From assembly GCA_019638795.1 (NCBI GenBank), contig JAHBTB010000014.1, forward strand, positions 1-63,096: 63,096 nucleotides of DNA, written 5' to 3'. This DNA comes from Fimbriimonadaceae bacterium. Lineage in GTDB: Bacteria; Armatimonadota; Fimbriimonadia; Fimbriimonadales; Fimbriimonadaceae. A model generated the notes under the pieces. That model was not told where the DNA came from, ran no database searches, and saw nothing but the letters and a program-made list of their open reading frames with translations. Made by a program: the position numbers and the translations under genes. Positions 30,785-39,781 of this stretch are shown here, one piece after another (position 1 is the first letter of the stretch; each line of letters opens with the position of its first letter).

Positions 30785-30979
30785 ATGAGAGTCCGTAACA
30801 AAGAACTGAGGAACCGCCGCCGACGCAAAGAGAAGCGGGTCAAGGACCTGATCAAGGAAGCGATCGCCGAGACGAAGTCTGGCGGCAAGGCCAAAGTGGC
30901 CAAGCCCGCCGCCAAGAAGGCCGAGGCCGCAGAGAAGCCCAAGCGGGCGGCCAAGCCGAAAAAAGACGCGGCCGAGTGA
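30785..30979 (+). CDS. Small very basic Lys/Ala-rich protein
   Basis: Protein of 64 residues: an arginine-rich head (MRVRNKELRNRRRRKEKR), an amphipathic helix, and a tail of AKPAAKKAEAA-like repeats recalling histone H1-like or ribosomal-protein extensions. Probably binds nucleic acid; no family recognised. One of the few genes here with an SD-like GAGGAG (30767-30772, 12 nt before the ATG), and it has TATCCT at 30749-30754. Confidence 0.62.
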   Translation: MRVRNKELRNRRRRKEKRVKDLIKEAIAETKSGGKAKVAKPAAKKAEAAEKPKRAAKPKKDAAE

Positions 30980-31054
30980 CCTGTTCCTCGGCACGCCGGG
31001 CGCATCGCAATCGTTAGTTTCGAACAGGACGGCTAAAATGCCGTCACTTCCCCC

Positions 31055-32824
31055 ATGGCCCAGGCGCTGGAGAGGCTGGATGTCGAACCGGACGGGAATG
31101 ACCCGTATATCCGGCTGGCCCGCTACGTCCAGGAATCGCCCGGGCGTATCCACGAGCCCGCCGCCGAACTAGCCGCCCGGTTCGGCCTGCCCGAGGCCTT
31201 CGTCCGTGACGTCCAGGAGTCGCTGGAGGATCAGGGTGAAGCCCATGACACCCTCGGGGCGGTCGTCCATGTGGCCCGTAAGTTCAGCCTGGGAATACGG
31301 GGTCTGGCCACGGAACTAGGCAGCGCCGTCGCCAAGGTTTGGTGCCGGCTGACCGCGTTGCCCCTGCGCTTCGTCTTGGTCAGCGGTCTGGCCTTTCTCG
31401 CCGTCTACTTCGCCAGCGCGCCGTTCTTCGTCTTGCGGACAATGGCCCTGGACGGGGCGGTCGGTTTGCTGTTCGTCGTCGTGTTTGCCAGCCACCTGGC
31501 ATGCTTTGCGCGCCACGCGACGATCCGTGTCCCGCTGGTCGCCTCCGCCGCGCTGGCCCCCGGACTCGTGGCCTTTGGGCTGACCCTTCCCTTGGCCCCC
31601 CGGGCCGAGCGCCTGCCGATCCAGCACATCGCCTTTCTCGCCCTCGGCCTGACCGCGTTCTACGCCGCCGTCGGTGTAGGTGCGGCGGTCGTGGGTGGGC
31701 TCGTCAAGATGCGCCTCGCCCATCGGCGCGAGTCGCAGTTCTCCCGCCAGGAGCAACTGGACCGGTTGTTCGACTTGGAGCGAAGGTTCCACGAGATCGT
31801 GAAGGTGCCCGGCGCCTTGGCCCGGTCGCTCGGCTGGGCCCAGACGGTCAGGCGTTGGGCGGGCTTCCCCCTCGCCGCCTTTCTCGCCGGCGCGGCGTTC
31901 GGTGTCTTGCGGGTGTTGCTCGTCGGCGGCGCCCAGACCCTCCATCTGCAGCGGTACACGCTGATGATCCTCCTCCAGATGTTGCTCGTGCCCCTGGGGG
32001 TCGCCGTGTTTGCGACGGTCGGCTACTTGGCCGGCGGCGTCCGCAAGGGGATCGCCGCCCTGCTGGTGGCCTTCGGCGGTTACGCCCTCAGCCTGGCCGT
32101 TCCGGTCGGGGAGTTTGGCCCCGAGCACCTCTTCGCCTACTTTCGCAGTGGAAGCGCCCTCAACTTCACCGCCGGGCTCATCGTGCTGGGCGTCTTGACG
32201 GGCCTTGCCTCACGGGTCGAGAACCAGACGATGCGGGCGGTACGACTCGACCAAAGCGACCCGGTGGCCCTCTACGCCGAAGTGCTCCGCCTGCAAAGGA
32301 AACTGCGGCCGGCGTCGCTGGCCACCTGTGTGCTCGTCGTCGACGTCGCCGGTTCTACGTCGATGAAGATGGAGGCGGACCCGCTCAAGATCGAGTACAG
32401 CTTTCGGGCGTACCAAGACCTCGTCAGCCAGATCGCGACCGAGAACGGTGGGACAGTCGTCTCCCGGGCGGGGGACGGAGCGGTCGTCTCGTTCCCCGAG
32501 AGCGCATTGGCCGTCCACGCGGCCCGGGTGATCCAGTCGGCGATGCCAGAGTTCAACCAGACCAAAAACCTCCTGGACCGCCGGTTCCGCCTGCGCATCG
32601 GGCTTCACTCGGGCAAGACGACGGCCGAACTGGAGGAAGTGCCTTTCAACGAGCTGATCGACATCGCCGCCCATGTGGAGCGGGTGTCACCGGTCGGTGG
32701 CGTCGCCCTGACCGAGGCGGTCGCCAAGCAGGTGCCGCAGGAACCGACCGCGGCCCTCCAAGACACGGTCGACGGCCATGGCGTGAGGATCGTCCTCAAC
32801 CCGACTCTGGAGGACCGGCGCTGA
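31055..32824 (+). CDS. Membrane-bound class III adenylate/guanylate cyclase-like protein
   Basis: Protein of 589 residues. N-terminal cytoplasmic region of about 90 residues with a helix-turn-helix-like pattern, then multiple transmembrane segments (about 110-380), then a class III nucleotidyl cyclase domain: VLVVDVAGSTSMKM (metal Asp) and VVSRAGDGAVVSF (second metal Asp), then FRLRIGLHSGK. Both metal aspartates are present, so activity is plausible. ATP or GTP specificity was not resolved. TAAAAT lies 15 nt before the ATG. Confidence 0.85.
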   Translation: MAQALERLDVEPDGNDPYIRLARYVQESPGRIHEPAAELAARFGLPEAFVRDVQESLEDQGEAHDTLGAVVHVARKFSLGIRGLATELGSAVAKVWCRLTALPLRFVLVSGLAFLAVYFASAPFFVLRTMALDGAVGLLFVVVFASHLACFARHATIRVPLVASAALAPGLVAFGLTLPLAPRAERLPIQHIAFLALGLTAFYAAVGVGAAVVGGLVKMRLAHRRESQFSRQEQLDRLFDLERRFHEIVKVPGALARSLGWAQTVRRWAGFPLAAFLAGAAFGVLRVLLVGGAQTLHLQRYTLMILLQMLLVPLGVAVFATVGYLAGGVRKGIAALLVAFGGYALSLAVPVGEFGPEHLFAYFRSGSALNFTAGLIVLGVLTGLASRVENQTMRAVRLDQSDPVALYAEVLRLQRKLRPASLATCVLVVDVAGSTSMKMEADPLKIEYSFRAYQDLVSQIATENGGTVVSRAGDGAVVSFPESALAVHAARVIQSAMPEFNQTKNLLDRRFRLRIGLHSGKTTAELEEVPFNELIDIAAHVERVSPVGGVALTEAVAKQVPQEPTAALQDTVDGHGVRIVLNPTLEDRR

Positions 32825-32844
32825 GAGTCCAAGACTGGGGCCGC

Positions 32845-33462
32845 ATGGCTTACCGCCCGGCATGGGACCGCCAGTTGGAGGTCCATGCCGAGGTGCTCGC
32901 GGGCGGCGACGATACGCTGGTCCTCGTCGAGCACGAACCCGTCGTCACCCTCGGGGCGAACTACCATCCGGCAAACCTCCGGCTCGCCGAGACGGAGTAC
33001 GCCAAGAAGGGGATCGAGGTCGTGCAGAACGACCGTGGCGGCGACGTGACGTACCACGGCCCCGGCCAGCTTGTCGCCTATCCCGTGTTCGACCTGAGGC
33101 GCCATGGCCAAGACCTGCACCGGTGGATGCGCGAGCTGGAGGAGACGATGTTGCTGGTCTGCGCCTCGCACGGCCTGTCCGGGCGACGGTTCGCCCCCCA
33201 CACCGGGGCATGGGTCGGCGACAAGAAGATCGCCGCGATCGGCGTGAAGGTGCGGAAGTGGGTCAGCTTCCACGGGGTCGCCCTGAATTGCGAGCCACAG
33301 CCGAACTTTGCGACGATCGTGCCGTGCGGTATCCCGGGCTACGGGGTGACGTCGCTCACCGAAGAAGTCGGGCGGCTGGTCGGGGTCGAGGAAACGAAGC
33401 CCCGGGTCGTCATGGCGTTCGAGCAAGTGTTCGCCGAGGCGAGGAAGGCCGCCGCCCCCTGA
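32845..33462 (+). CDS. lipB: Octanoyltransferase (lipoate biosynthesis)
   Basis: Transfers octanoyl from ACP to lipoyl domains. Motifs: LVEHEPVVTLGANYHPANL, GGDVTYHGPGQLVAYPVFDL, catalytic Lys in GDKKIAAIGVKV and catalytic Cys in IVPCGIPGYGVTS. About 205 residues from ATG 32845. Conserved LipB sequence (a DWG segment before MAYRPAWDRQ) extends upstream of that ATG in the same frame without ATG, GTG or TTG; a CTG at 32821 overlapping the cyclase stop (CTGA) would recover it, so the true start may be non-canonical. Confidence 0.93.
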   Translation: MAYRPAWDRQLEVHAEVLAGGDDTLVLVEHEPVVTLGANYHPANLRLAETEYAKKGIEVVQNDRGGDVTYHGPGQLVAYPVFDLRRHGQDLHRWMRELEETMLLVCASHGLSGRRFAPHTGAWVGDKKIAAIGVKVRKWVSFHGVALNCEPQPNFATIVPCGIPGYGVTSLTEEVGRLVGVEETKPRVVMAFEQVFAEARKAAAP

Positions 33463-33496
33463 CTCTGGACGAGCCCGGAGACGGCGGGGCCGAGGT

Positions 33497-34729
33497 CTAC
33501 TTGATGACCGGCAGACGGTTGAACGACTCGCCGAGGATCACCTTGCTGTCGTTGCCCATCCAGTCTTCGAGGGCCGAGGCGTACACCGAGCGGAAGTCAA
33601 CCTGCCAGCGCAGGTCGCCGTCTTGGAGGGCGGCAAAGTCGGGGCTGGCCCCGTAGAGTCCGCCTTTGACCCGGGATCCGATCAGGAACATCGGGGCGGC
33701 TTGTCCGTGGTCGGTGCCGCCGCTGCCGTTCTCGTAGGTGCGTCGGCCAAACTCACTGAAGACGAGGACCATGACCTTGTCGGCGCGGCCCGCTGCCTCG
33801 ACCTCCTGTTGGAAGGCGGTCACGCCGTCGCTCAGGCTCTTAAGGAGCTTTTCGTGTTGCTCGGCCTGCTTGGCGTGGGTGTCGAACCCGCCGGCGCTGA
33901 AGTACACCACGCGGGTCTGGGGCGAGGCGCAGACGAGTTGGGCGATCTGCTTGAACCCCCGGCCGAAGACGTCGTTGTTGTAGGTCTGCTTGGGCGTGAA
34001 ACCGCCGAGCTTCGCCTTGAGCGCGGACATCGCGTCGAGGGCGGAGGTGTTGGCTTGCTGGATGATGCGGGTCGCGCTGCCTTCGGCGGCGTCCATACCC
34101 TGGATTTGGCGGAGCATCTTCTCCATGTCCGCGTCCCCGACCATCTGCTGGACGTCGGTCAGACCGGCGAAGCAGGGGATCGAGGCATGGGTGCCGACGA
34201 GGGCGCGGGGTTTCTCGGTCGACAGGCCGACCGCGGCGAGCGGGTCCACCTTGCCATGGTCCATGCGGTCGTCCATGTAGCGGCCGATCCAGCCCGACTT
34301 CAGCTTGCCGTCGGGGCTGGCCGACTGCCAGATGTCCATGCTCTTGAAGTGGCTTCGGTTCGGGTTCGGGTAGCCGACGCCCTGGATGACGGCCACCTTG
34401 CCCTGCTTGAACAGGCCGTGGAGGCCGCTCATGGCAGGGTGGAACCCGAGGCCGGAGCCCAAGTCAAGCACCTTGTCCTTGGGAATGCCGATCGTCTTGC
34501 GGGCCTCGTAGTACTTTTCGAGGTTGTAGGGGACGACGGTGTTTAGGCCGTCGTTCCCGCCGCTGAGCTGGATGACGACGAGCACGGTGTCTGGGTCGGC
34601 CTTCTCGCCTTTCGCCGCGCGGACGACATCGGCCTTGGCCACGGCGGACAGCCAGGGCGGGGCCATCAGTCCGACAGCCAGCACACCGGAAGTCCGCAAG
34701 ACGTCACGTCGGGAGAAATCTGTGCTCAT
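33497..34729 (-). CDS. TAT-exported DUF1501 protein
   Basis: Protein of 410 residues with a twin-arginine signal (SRRDVLRTSGVLAVGLMAPPWL) and a DUF1501 alkaline-phosphatase/sulfatase-like fold: VLVVIQLSGGNDGLNTVVPY near residue 50, YFSAGGFDTHAKQAEQH, and VLVFSEFGRRTYENGSGGTDHG. Usually paired with DUF1800 proteins, not seen here. Function is unknown. ATG at 34729 has TAGGAT exactly 7 nt upstream. It converges on lipB with a 34-nt gap that holds no clear terminator. Confidence 0.9.
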   Translation of the reverse strand: MSTDFSRRDVLRTSGVLAVGLMAPPWLSAVAKADVVRAAKGEKADPDTVLVVIQLSGGNDGLNTVVPYNLEKYYEARKTIGIPKDKVLDLGSGLGFHPAMSGLHGLFKQGKVAVIQGVGYPNPNRSHFKSMDIWQSASPDGKLKSGWIGRYMDDRMDHGKVDPLAAVGLSTEKPRALVGTHASIPCFAGLTDVQQMVGDADMEKMLRQIQGMDAAEGSATRIIQQANTSALDAMSALKAKLGGFTPKQTYNNDVFGRGFKQIAQLVCASPQTRVVYFSAGGFDTHAKQAEQHEKLLKSLSDGVTAFQQEVEAAGRADKVMVLVFSEFGRRTYENGSGGTDHGQAAPMFLIGSRVKGGLYGASPDFAALQDGDLRWQVDFRSVYASALEDWMGNDSKVILGESFNRLPVIK

Positions 34730-34751
34730 AGTCGTTATCCTACTGTAGTGT

Positions 34752-35225
34752 ATGGTCGGAATGACGGCGGGGTCCATGGTAAGTTCAGTGATTCGTGACC
34801 AGTCACCGTTTGACCCGGTGAAAGAAAACCGTCGTTCGATCGGGGTCGCGGCCGGACTGGCCTTGCTCACCCTGGCCACGTTCGCCTCCGCCGCCGGCCG
34901 TGGCCCGGAGAGCGCGATCAAGAAATTCCACGAAGCGGTGAAGGAGAACGACGTCGCCGCCTTGGCCCAGGTGACGCTCCAACCACCGGACGACCCGGAC
35001 GTCCAACGGCTGGCCGGAGTGGTCAGGCAACTCCTGTCGATCGAGCCGCATGTCGAACTGGGCAAAGTCCAGTCCATCCGCACCGACGCCGTGGTGGACG
35101 TGACGTACAACCGCGGCCGGTTTGGGAGGCAGACCGTCCGGTTTGTCCTTAGCCAAAAGAAGCAGGTCTGGCAGGTCGACGCCCGCGAAACCCTAGACCT
35201 GTATCGGCGCCCCTTCGGCCTTTGA
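34752..35225 (+). CDS. Membrane-anchored/exported NTF2-like protein
   Basis: Protein of 157 residues: an N-terminal segment, a hydrophobic stretch (GVAAGLALLTLATFASAA, about residues 31-48), then a small alpha+beta domain (PESAIKKFHEAVKENDVAALAQVTL) typical of NTF2-like/DUF4878 proteins. The next gene has the same architecture, so the two look like tandem paralogues. Start uncertain: ATGs at 34752, 34761 and 34776 are all possible; TACTGT and TATGGT hexamers precede them. Function unknown. Confidence 0.65.
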   Translation: MVGMTAGSMVSSVIRDQSPFDPVKENRRSIGVAAGLALLTLATFASAAGRGPESAIKKFHEAVKENDVAALAQVTLQPPDDPDVQRLAGVVRQLLSIEPHVELGKVQSIRTDAVVDVTYNRGRFGRQTVRFVLSQKKQVWQVDARETLDLYRRPFGL

Positions 35226-35247
35226 ATCTCGGGTTTAATTGAAGCTT

Positions 35248-35685
35248 ATGAAGAGGTCGGGCCGCGCCAGCATCGTCGTCGTCGGGGGCGTCGTCGGAAT
35301 CCTCGTCATCCTATTTTTCGCGTTGACGTCCGGGGAGGCGCCGAACACGGTCGCGAACCGGTTTATGTCGGCATTGGCCAAAGGGGACGCCAAGACCCTT
35401 GCCGAGGCGAGCATGATCGGGGACATGTCCACCGCTGACATGCAGAAGGCCTGGGAGAGCACCTTGGCCGCCTCCAAGCACTACACGTTCATTTACCGGG
35501 TCATCTTGGTCGAGCAACCTAGCCCCGAACAGGCCAACGTCAAGGTGGGCGTCGAACGGAACTTCCGCCCGGGGGGCGCGAGCTACGAGGAGAACTACCA
35601 ACTTCCCATGCGGAAGAAGGACGGCAAGTGGCTAGTAGAAGTCCCGAGCATCCCGCGCGACATGTACCCTTGGCTACCTCGGTGA
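35248..35685 (+). CDS. Membrane-anchored NTF2-like protein, paralogue of the upstream gene
   Basis: Protein of 145 residues with one transmembrane segment ([18 protein letters not shown], about 9-26) and a periplasmic domain opening [24 protein letters not shown], resembling the domain in the preceding gene. The ATG at 35248 has TTTAAT 8 nt upstream; an in-frame TTG at 35239 lies inside that hexamer and is unlikely. Function unknown. Confidence 0.72.
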   Translation: MKRSGRASIVVVGGVVGILVILFFALTSGEAPNTVANRFMSALAKGDAKTLAEASMIGDMSTADMQKAWESTLAASKHYTFIYRVILVEQPSPEQANVKVGVERNFRPGGASYEENYQLPMRKKDGKWLVEVPSIPRDMYPWLPR

Positions 35686-35769
35686 AGCCTGAGTTGAGCG
35701 ACCGCTAGGACTTGCGGACGCGCCATCCCGGAGGCCGTCCGTGGCCCGCCGGTATCCTCGGCGGCGTCC

Positions 35770-37596
35770 ATGACCCCAGAGAACATCCGGAACATCGGGA
35801 TCATCGCCCACGTCGACCACGGTAAGACGACCTTGGTCGACGCGATCTTTCGCCAGGCGGGGTTGTTCCGGGACAACGAGGCCGTCCGCGACCGGGTCAT
35901 GGACAGCAACGACCTGGAGAGGGAACGCGGCATCACGATCCTCAGCAAAGTCGCGAGTTGCGTCTACCAGGGCACCAAGATCAACATCGTCGACACTCCG
36001 GGCCACGCCGACTTCGGCGGCGAGGTCGAGCGGGTGCTCAGCATGGTCGACGGCGTGTTGTTGGTCGTCGACGCGTGCGAAGGCCCGATGCCCCAGACGA
36101 GGTTTGTCCTCAAGAAGGCTTTTGACAACGGCTTGAAGGTCGTCGTCTGCATCAACAAGATCGACCGGGACGGCGCACGGCCGGTGGACGCCTACGACAA
36201 GACGATCGACCTCTTCATCGACCTGGGTGCCAACGAGGACGACCTGTTCTTCCCCCACCTTTACGTCAGCGGAGCAGGCGGCTTCGCCCGGTTGGAGCCG
36301 AACGGGCACGAGACCGACCTCCGGCACCTCTTCGAGGCGATCATCAAGCACATCCCCGCCCCGGCGGTCCAGCCAGACGGTCCGTTCCAGATGCAGGTGA
36401 ACAACCTGGACTACAGCGACTACCTGGGCCGGATGTTCGGCGGCAAGGTGCGCCGGGGGAGGGTGCGGGTCGGCGACCGCATGACCCAAGTCCGTGAGGA
36501 CGGGAAGCAGATCAGCTTCAACGTGACCAAGGTCTGGAACTACGAGGGTCTGAAGATGAAGGAGGTTGAGGCGGGCGAGGCGGGTGAGATCGTCATGCTG
36601 AGCGGCCTCGACGAGGTCCTCATCAGCGACTCGATCTGCGACGCGAGCTTTGTCGAGCCACTCCCCCGTATCCAGGTCGAGCCCAGCACCCTCACGATGA
36701 ACTTCTTCGCCAACAGTTCGCCGCTGGCGGGCAAGGACGGCGGCAAGTTTCTGACGATCCACAAGATCCGTGAGCGGCTGGAGAAGGAAGAGAAGACGTC
36801 GGTCAGCCTGAAGATCAGCAAGGAGAGCGGGCCCGAGACGGTGACGGTCGCCGCACGCGGCGAAATGCAGCTTTCGGTGCTCATCGAGACGATGCGGCGG
36901 GAAGGGTACGAGATGGCGATCGCCCGTCCCCAGGTCATCTTCCGGGAGAGTGACCTAGGCAAGCGCCTGGAACCGGTGGAGCAACTGACCTGCGAGTTCG
37001 ACGACACCGCGATGGGCGACGTCATGGAAGAGTTGAGCCGCCGCAAGGCCGAGGTGCAGACTATGGAGTCGCTGGGCAACGGCCGCAGCCGCGTCGTCTC
37101 CTCGATCCCCACCCGGGGGCTCATCGGGTTTCGGTCCAACTACCTGACGATGACGCGCGGGAGCGGCATCATGGCGTCCATCTTCGAGGGGTACGAGGCC
37201 TATCGCGGCGAGGTCATGTCGCGGGCCAACGGCTCCCTTATCGCCAAAGACCCCGGCAAGCTGACCCGTTACGCCTATGAGCACATCCAGGAGCGGGGCC
37301 AATTCTTCTTTCCCGTAGGCGTCGACGTTTACGCCGGCATGATCGTCGGGCAAGCCAGTCGTGACGAGGACATGGTGGTCAACGCGACGATCCAAAAGGC
37401 CGCCACGAACATGAGGTCGGCGACGTCCGACTCGACCACCGTTTTGGACGCCCACAAGGAGTTTTCGCTGGAACAGGCGCTGGCCTGGTTACGCGACGAC
37501 GAGCTCCTTGAGGTCACGCCGAAGATGTTGCGGTTCCGCAAGAAAATCCTCGACCACAGCGAGCGCAAGGTCGCTGAGCGTCGGGCGACGGTCTGA
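35770..37596 (+). CDS. typA: Ribosome-associated GTPase TypA/BipA
   Basis: Translational GTPase of 608 residues. G1 [19 protein letters not shown] switch I (G2), G3 [16 protein letters not shown] and G4 [10 protein letters not shown] are intact, followed by domains II, III and V and the BipA-specific C-terminal domain ([29 protein letters not shown]). It acts in ribosome assembly and stress or low-temperature growth. TATCCT lies 11 nt before the ATG and no SD is seen. Confidence 0.97.
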   Translation: MTPENIRNIGIIAHVDHGKTTLVDAIFRQAGLFRDNEAVRDRVMDSNDLERERGITILSKVASCVYQGTKINIVDTPGHADFGGEVERVLSMVDGVLLVVDACEGPMPQTRFVLKKAFDNGLKVVVCINKIDRDGARPVDAYDKTIDLFIDLGANEDDLFFPHLYVSGAGGFARLEPNGHETDLRHLFEAIIKHIPAPAVQPDGPFQMQVNNLDYSDYLGRMFGGKVRRGRVRVGDRMTQVREDGKQISFNVTKVWNYEGLKMKEVEAGEAGEIVMLSGLDEVLISDSICDASFVEPLPRIQVEPSTLTMNFFANSSPLAGKDGGKFLTIHKIRERLEKEEKTSVSLKISKESGPETVTVAARGEMQLSVLIETMRREGYEMAIARPQVIFRESDLGKRLEPVEQLTCEFDDTAMGDVMEELSRRKAEVQTMESLGNGRSRVVSSIPTRGLIGFRSNYLTMTRGSGIMASIFEGYEAYRGEVMSRANGSLIAKDPGKLTRYAYEHIQERGQFFFPVGVDVYAGMIVGQASRDEDMVVNATIQKAATNMRSATSDSTTVLDAHKEFSLEQALAWLRDDELLEVTPKMLRFRKKILDHSERKVAERRATV

Positions 37597-37613
37597 CGGA
37601 GCGGCAAAAAGAG

Positions 37614-37636
37614 AGCCCGCCCTGGGCGGGCGGGCT
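37614..37636. terminator. Hairpin after typA
   Basis: AGCCCGCC (37614-37621), 7-nt loop, GGCGGGCT (37629-37636), 18 nt after the typA stop. The plus-strand side has little uridine; on the minus strand the hairpin is followed by CTCTTTTT, so as an intrinsic terminator it reads better in the minus direction. A transcript 3'-end role for typA is the simplest inference. The rest of 37640-37849 holds a CACGTACGTG palindrome (37771-37780) but no gene. Confidence 0.45.
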
Positions 37637-37849
37637 ACGAACTGCTTGTTGTGATCGCGGCCCAAGCCTTCTTCGAAGCTTTGTTCGGCGACCGGAGTCG
37701 CCCGACCGACAGAGACAATTACGCCTGACGATTGTTAAGAAACTGTTGTCTGACGGGACACTCTGGGCCTCACGTACGTGAAACAGGGCCTTTAGGGCCA
37801 CGGGACTGGTATGGGGTGGAGCCGAAGCTCGTCCACAATAAAGCTAGGC

Positions 37850-38461
37850 ATGATCCTCGTCATCGACAATTACGACAGCTTCACCTACAACCTGGTCCAG
37901 TATTTGGGGCAGTGCGGGGAAGTTGTCGAGGTCGTGCGTAACGACGAGGTCTCGCTGGAGGACATCGAGGCCAGGCGGGCGGACGGGATCATGGTGTCGC
38001 CGGGGCCCTGCACCCCGAACGAGTCGGGCATCTGCGTCGACACCTTGCGGGCGGCCTTGACACCGGGCAGCCCCCTCCACAAGGTCCCCCTGTTTGGCGT
38101 GTGCCTGGGCCACCAGACGATCGCCCAAGTGGCGGGCGGGGTGGTGCGCCAGGCCAAGAACATCATGCACGGCAAGGCGTCGACGGTGAGACACGACGGG
38201 CTCGGCCTCTTTGCCGGCATGCCCAACCCGTTCTCGGCGATCCGGTACCACTCGTTGGTCGTCACGAAGGACTCCGTGCCTCCGGGGTTTGTCGTCAGCG
38301 CCACGGCCGAGGACGACGGCGAGATCATGGGCCTGCGCCATGAGTCTTTGCCCGTCGAGGGGGTGCAGTTCCACCCCGAGTCGATCCTCACGGAAAGCGG
38401 TATGACCATCATCGAGAACTTCGTCGCCCGCGTCCGCCAGGCGTCCCCCGCCCGGGCCTGA
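37850..38461 (+). CDS. pabA: Glutamine amidotransferase of anthranilate/aminodeoxychorismate synthase
   Basis: Class I amidotransferase of 203 residues (TrpG/PabA). IDNYDSFTYNLVQYLG at the start, SPGPCTPNESG, nucleophile Cys in GVCLGHQTIAQVAGG, and His/Glu in VEGVQFHPESILTESG. It delivers ammonia from glutamine for p-aminobenzoate or tryptophan synthesis; no pabB or trpE partner is adjacent, so the same protein may serve both. ATG at 37850; CACAAT lies 10 nt upstream. Confidence 0.93.
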   Translation: MILVIDNYDSFTYNLVQYLGQCGEVVEVVRNDEVSLEDIEARRADGIMVSPGPCTPNESGICVDTLRAALTPGSPLHKVPLFGVCLGHQTIAQVAGGVVRQAKNIMHGKASTVRHDGLGLFAGMPNPFSAIRYHSLVVTKDSVPPGFVVSATAEDDGEIMGLRHESLPVEGVQFHPESILTESGMTIIENFVARVRQASPARA

Positions 38462-38480
38462 CCCTGCCAGAATCTGGGGC

Positions 38481-39359
38481 ATGGCCCGCATTGTCGTGCC
38501 GGAGGCCGAGGAGCTTCTGGACCGCGAAATCCCCGTCTTGGACAAAGGGTTTGTCCGCCTCGTCGATTATCTAGGGGGCGACCAGCGCATCGTGCAAGCG
38601 GCGCGGGTCAGCTATGGCGCGGGCACGAAGAGTTTCCGCCAAGACCGCGGCCTGATCCACTACCTGCTCCGGAACGACCACACCTCGCCGTTCGAGCAGG
38701 TGATCCTGACCTTCCATTGCAAGATGCCCGTCTTCGTGGCCCGGCAGTGGGTGCGCCACCGCACCGCCCGCCTTAACGAGATCAGCGGGCGCTACTCGGT
38801 GATGAAGGACGAGTTCTATGTCCCGGAGGCCGGGCAACTGCGTTACCAGAGCACGGACAACAAGCAGGCCCGGAGCGAGGAGACCCTGCCGGCTGACACC
38901 GCCAGCGCGATGCTGGAAGAACTGCAGGCCGACCAGGCCACGCTCTACCGCCACTACACCGGCATGATCGAGCAAGGCCTGGCGCGCGAAGTGGCCCGGG
39001 CAAACCTGCCCCTGTCGCTTTACACCGAGTGGTATTGGCAGATCGACCTGCACAACCTTCTGCGGTTCCTGCATCTGCGAATGGACGCCCATGCCCAGTA
39101 CGAAATCCGCGTCTACGCCGAAGCGATGGCGACGTGCGCCAAGGCGGTGGCCCCCATGGCCTACGAAGCCTTTGAGGAGCACCTGTTGGGTTCGTTGCGG
39201 TTCTCGCGGGCCGAGTTGGCCGCATTGTCGGCGATGGTCGAACAACGGCCCCATGGCCTGGAAGGACGGTCGGCCGCGGTCTTTGAGCAGAAGGTGGCGC
39301 GGATGAAGTCTCTCGTCCCCGCCGAAGAACCGGAGGAACCCGAACTCCCCCGGCCCTAA
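38481..39359 (+). CDS. thyX: FAD-dependent thymidylate synthase
   Basis: ThyX of 292 residues, methylating dUMP with methylene-THF, FAD and NADPH. The RHRx7S signature is present (WVRHRTARLNEISGRYS), as is RxxxPxxLYTEWYWQIDLHNLLRFLHLR. The C-terminus has a proline/glutamate tail. CAGAAT lies 7 nt before the ATG. The stop overlaps the convergent MerR gene's stop by 4 nt. No ThyA is seen in the window. Confidence 0.97.
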   Translation: MARIVVPEAEELLDREIPVLDKGFVRLVDYLGGDQRIVQAARVSYGAGTKSFRQDRGLIHYLLRNDHTSPFEQVILTFHCKMPVFVARQWVRHRTARLNEISGRYSVMKDEFYVPEAGQLRYQSTDNKQARSEETLPADTASAMLEELQADQATLYRHYTGMIEQGLAREVARANLPLSLYTEWYWQIDLHNLLRFLHLRMDAHAQYEIRVYAEAMATCAKAVAPMAYEAFEEHLLGSLRFSRAELAALSAMVEQRPHGLEGRSAAVFEQKVARMKSLVPAEEPEEPELPRP

Positions 39360-39631
39360 GCGGCTTGGGGGGCGAGGAGGCGCTTCAGGTGCTTCTTTGC
39401 GCCGGCGATGCTGAACATCTCCTCGCGGAGCAGTTGCTTGAGCGAGAAGACGGTCTGGATGTCCTGCGGCCGGTAGCGCCGCTGGCCGCCTGCGGTGCGA
39501 ACGGGGTTCAGGTACCCGGAGAACTCGCGTTCCCAGTAGCGGAGCGTGTGCACCTCGACGCCGGTGATCTGGCTGGCGACACTGATGCTGACGTACTGCT
39601 CGCCCTTACCGCTTCGACCTGTCTGCGTCAT
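39356..39631 (-). CDS. MerR-family transcriptional regulator (DNA-binding domain only)
   Basis: Protein of 91 residues with a winged-helix MerR domain: YVSISVASQITGVEVHTLRYWEREF (helix-turn-helix) and GGQRRYRPQDIQTVFSLKQLL (wing and dimer helix). No effector-binding domain, as in HspR/MlrA-type short members. Divergent from the 650-residue gene at 39782, which it may regulate. Its upstream region shares two sequence blocks with the GGDEF-EAL gene at 7.3 kb. Confidence 0.9.
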   Translation of the reverse strand: MTQTGRSGKGEQYVSISVASQITGVEVHTLRYWEREFSGYLNPVRTAGGQRRYRPQDIQTVFSLKQLLREEMFSIAGAKKHLKRLLAPQAA

Positions 39632-39643
39632 GCTGGATCCTGA

Positions 39644-39696
39644 CTCCGGCGACCGGAGGTTCTGTAATCCTTATCGGCACAGCCTGGTGATTTTGC
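39644..39696 (-). promoter_or_regulatory. Regulatory region of the MerR gene: sigma-28-like motif and dyad
   Basis: On the minus strand GCAAAATC (39696-39689), 10 nt, GCCGATAA (39678-39671) mirrors the arrangement before the GGDEF-EAL gene; TGTGCCGATAA is identical in both. GCCGATAA ends 39 nt before the start codon. Between it and the ATG lies CTCCGG-CGA-CCGGAG (39644-39658, plus-strand reading), a perfect dyad that could be an autoregulatory operator or an RNA hairpin. Confidence 0.5.
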
Positions 39697-39781
39697 AGGG
39701 TGGCGTCCTATCGGGCCGGGCCAATCCGCTCCATGGTGCCACAATGTCGCGCTGGCCGCCGTATGGTGGAGATGGGTCCCG

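Noticed and set aside
31339-32820. Long in-frame upstream extension of lipB inside the cyclase gene
   Set aside because: The cyclase frame carries the transmembrane segments and catalytic aspartates; the lipB frame shows family similarity only from about 32824.
37771-37780. CACGTACGTG palindrome between typA and the amidotransferase gene
   Set aside because: A perfect 10-bp palindrome, but occurring once and without a known regulator match; could be chance.
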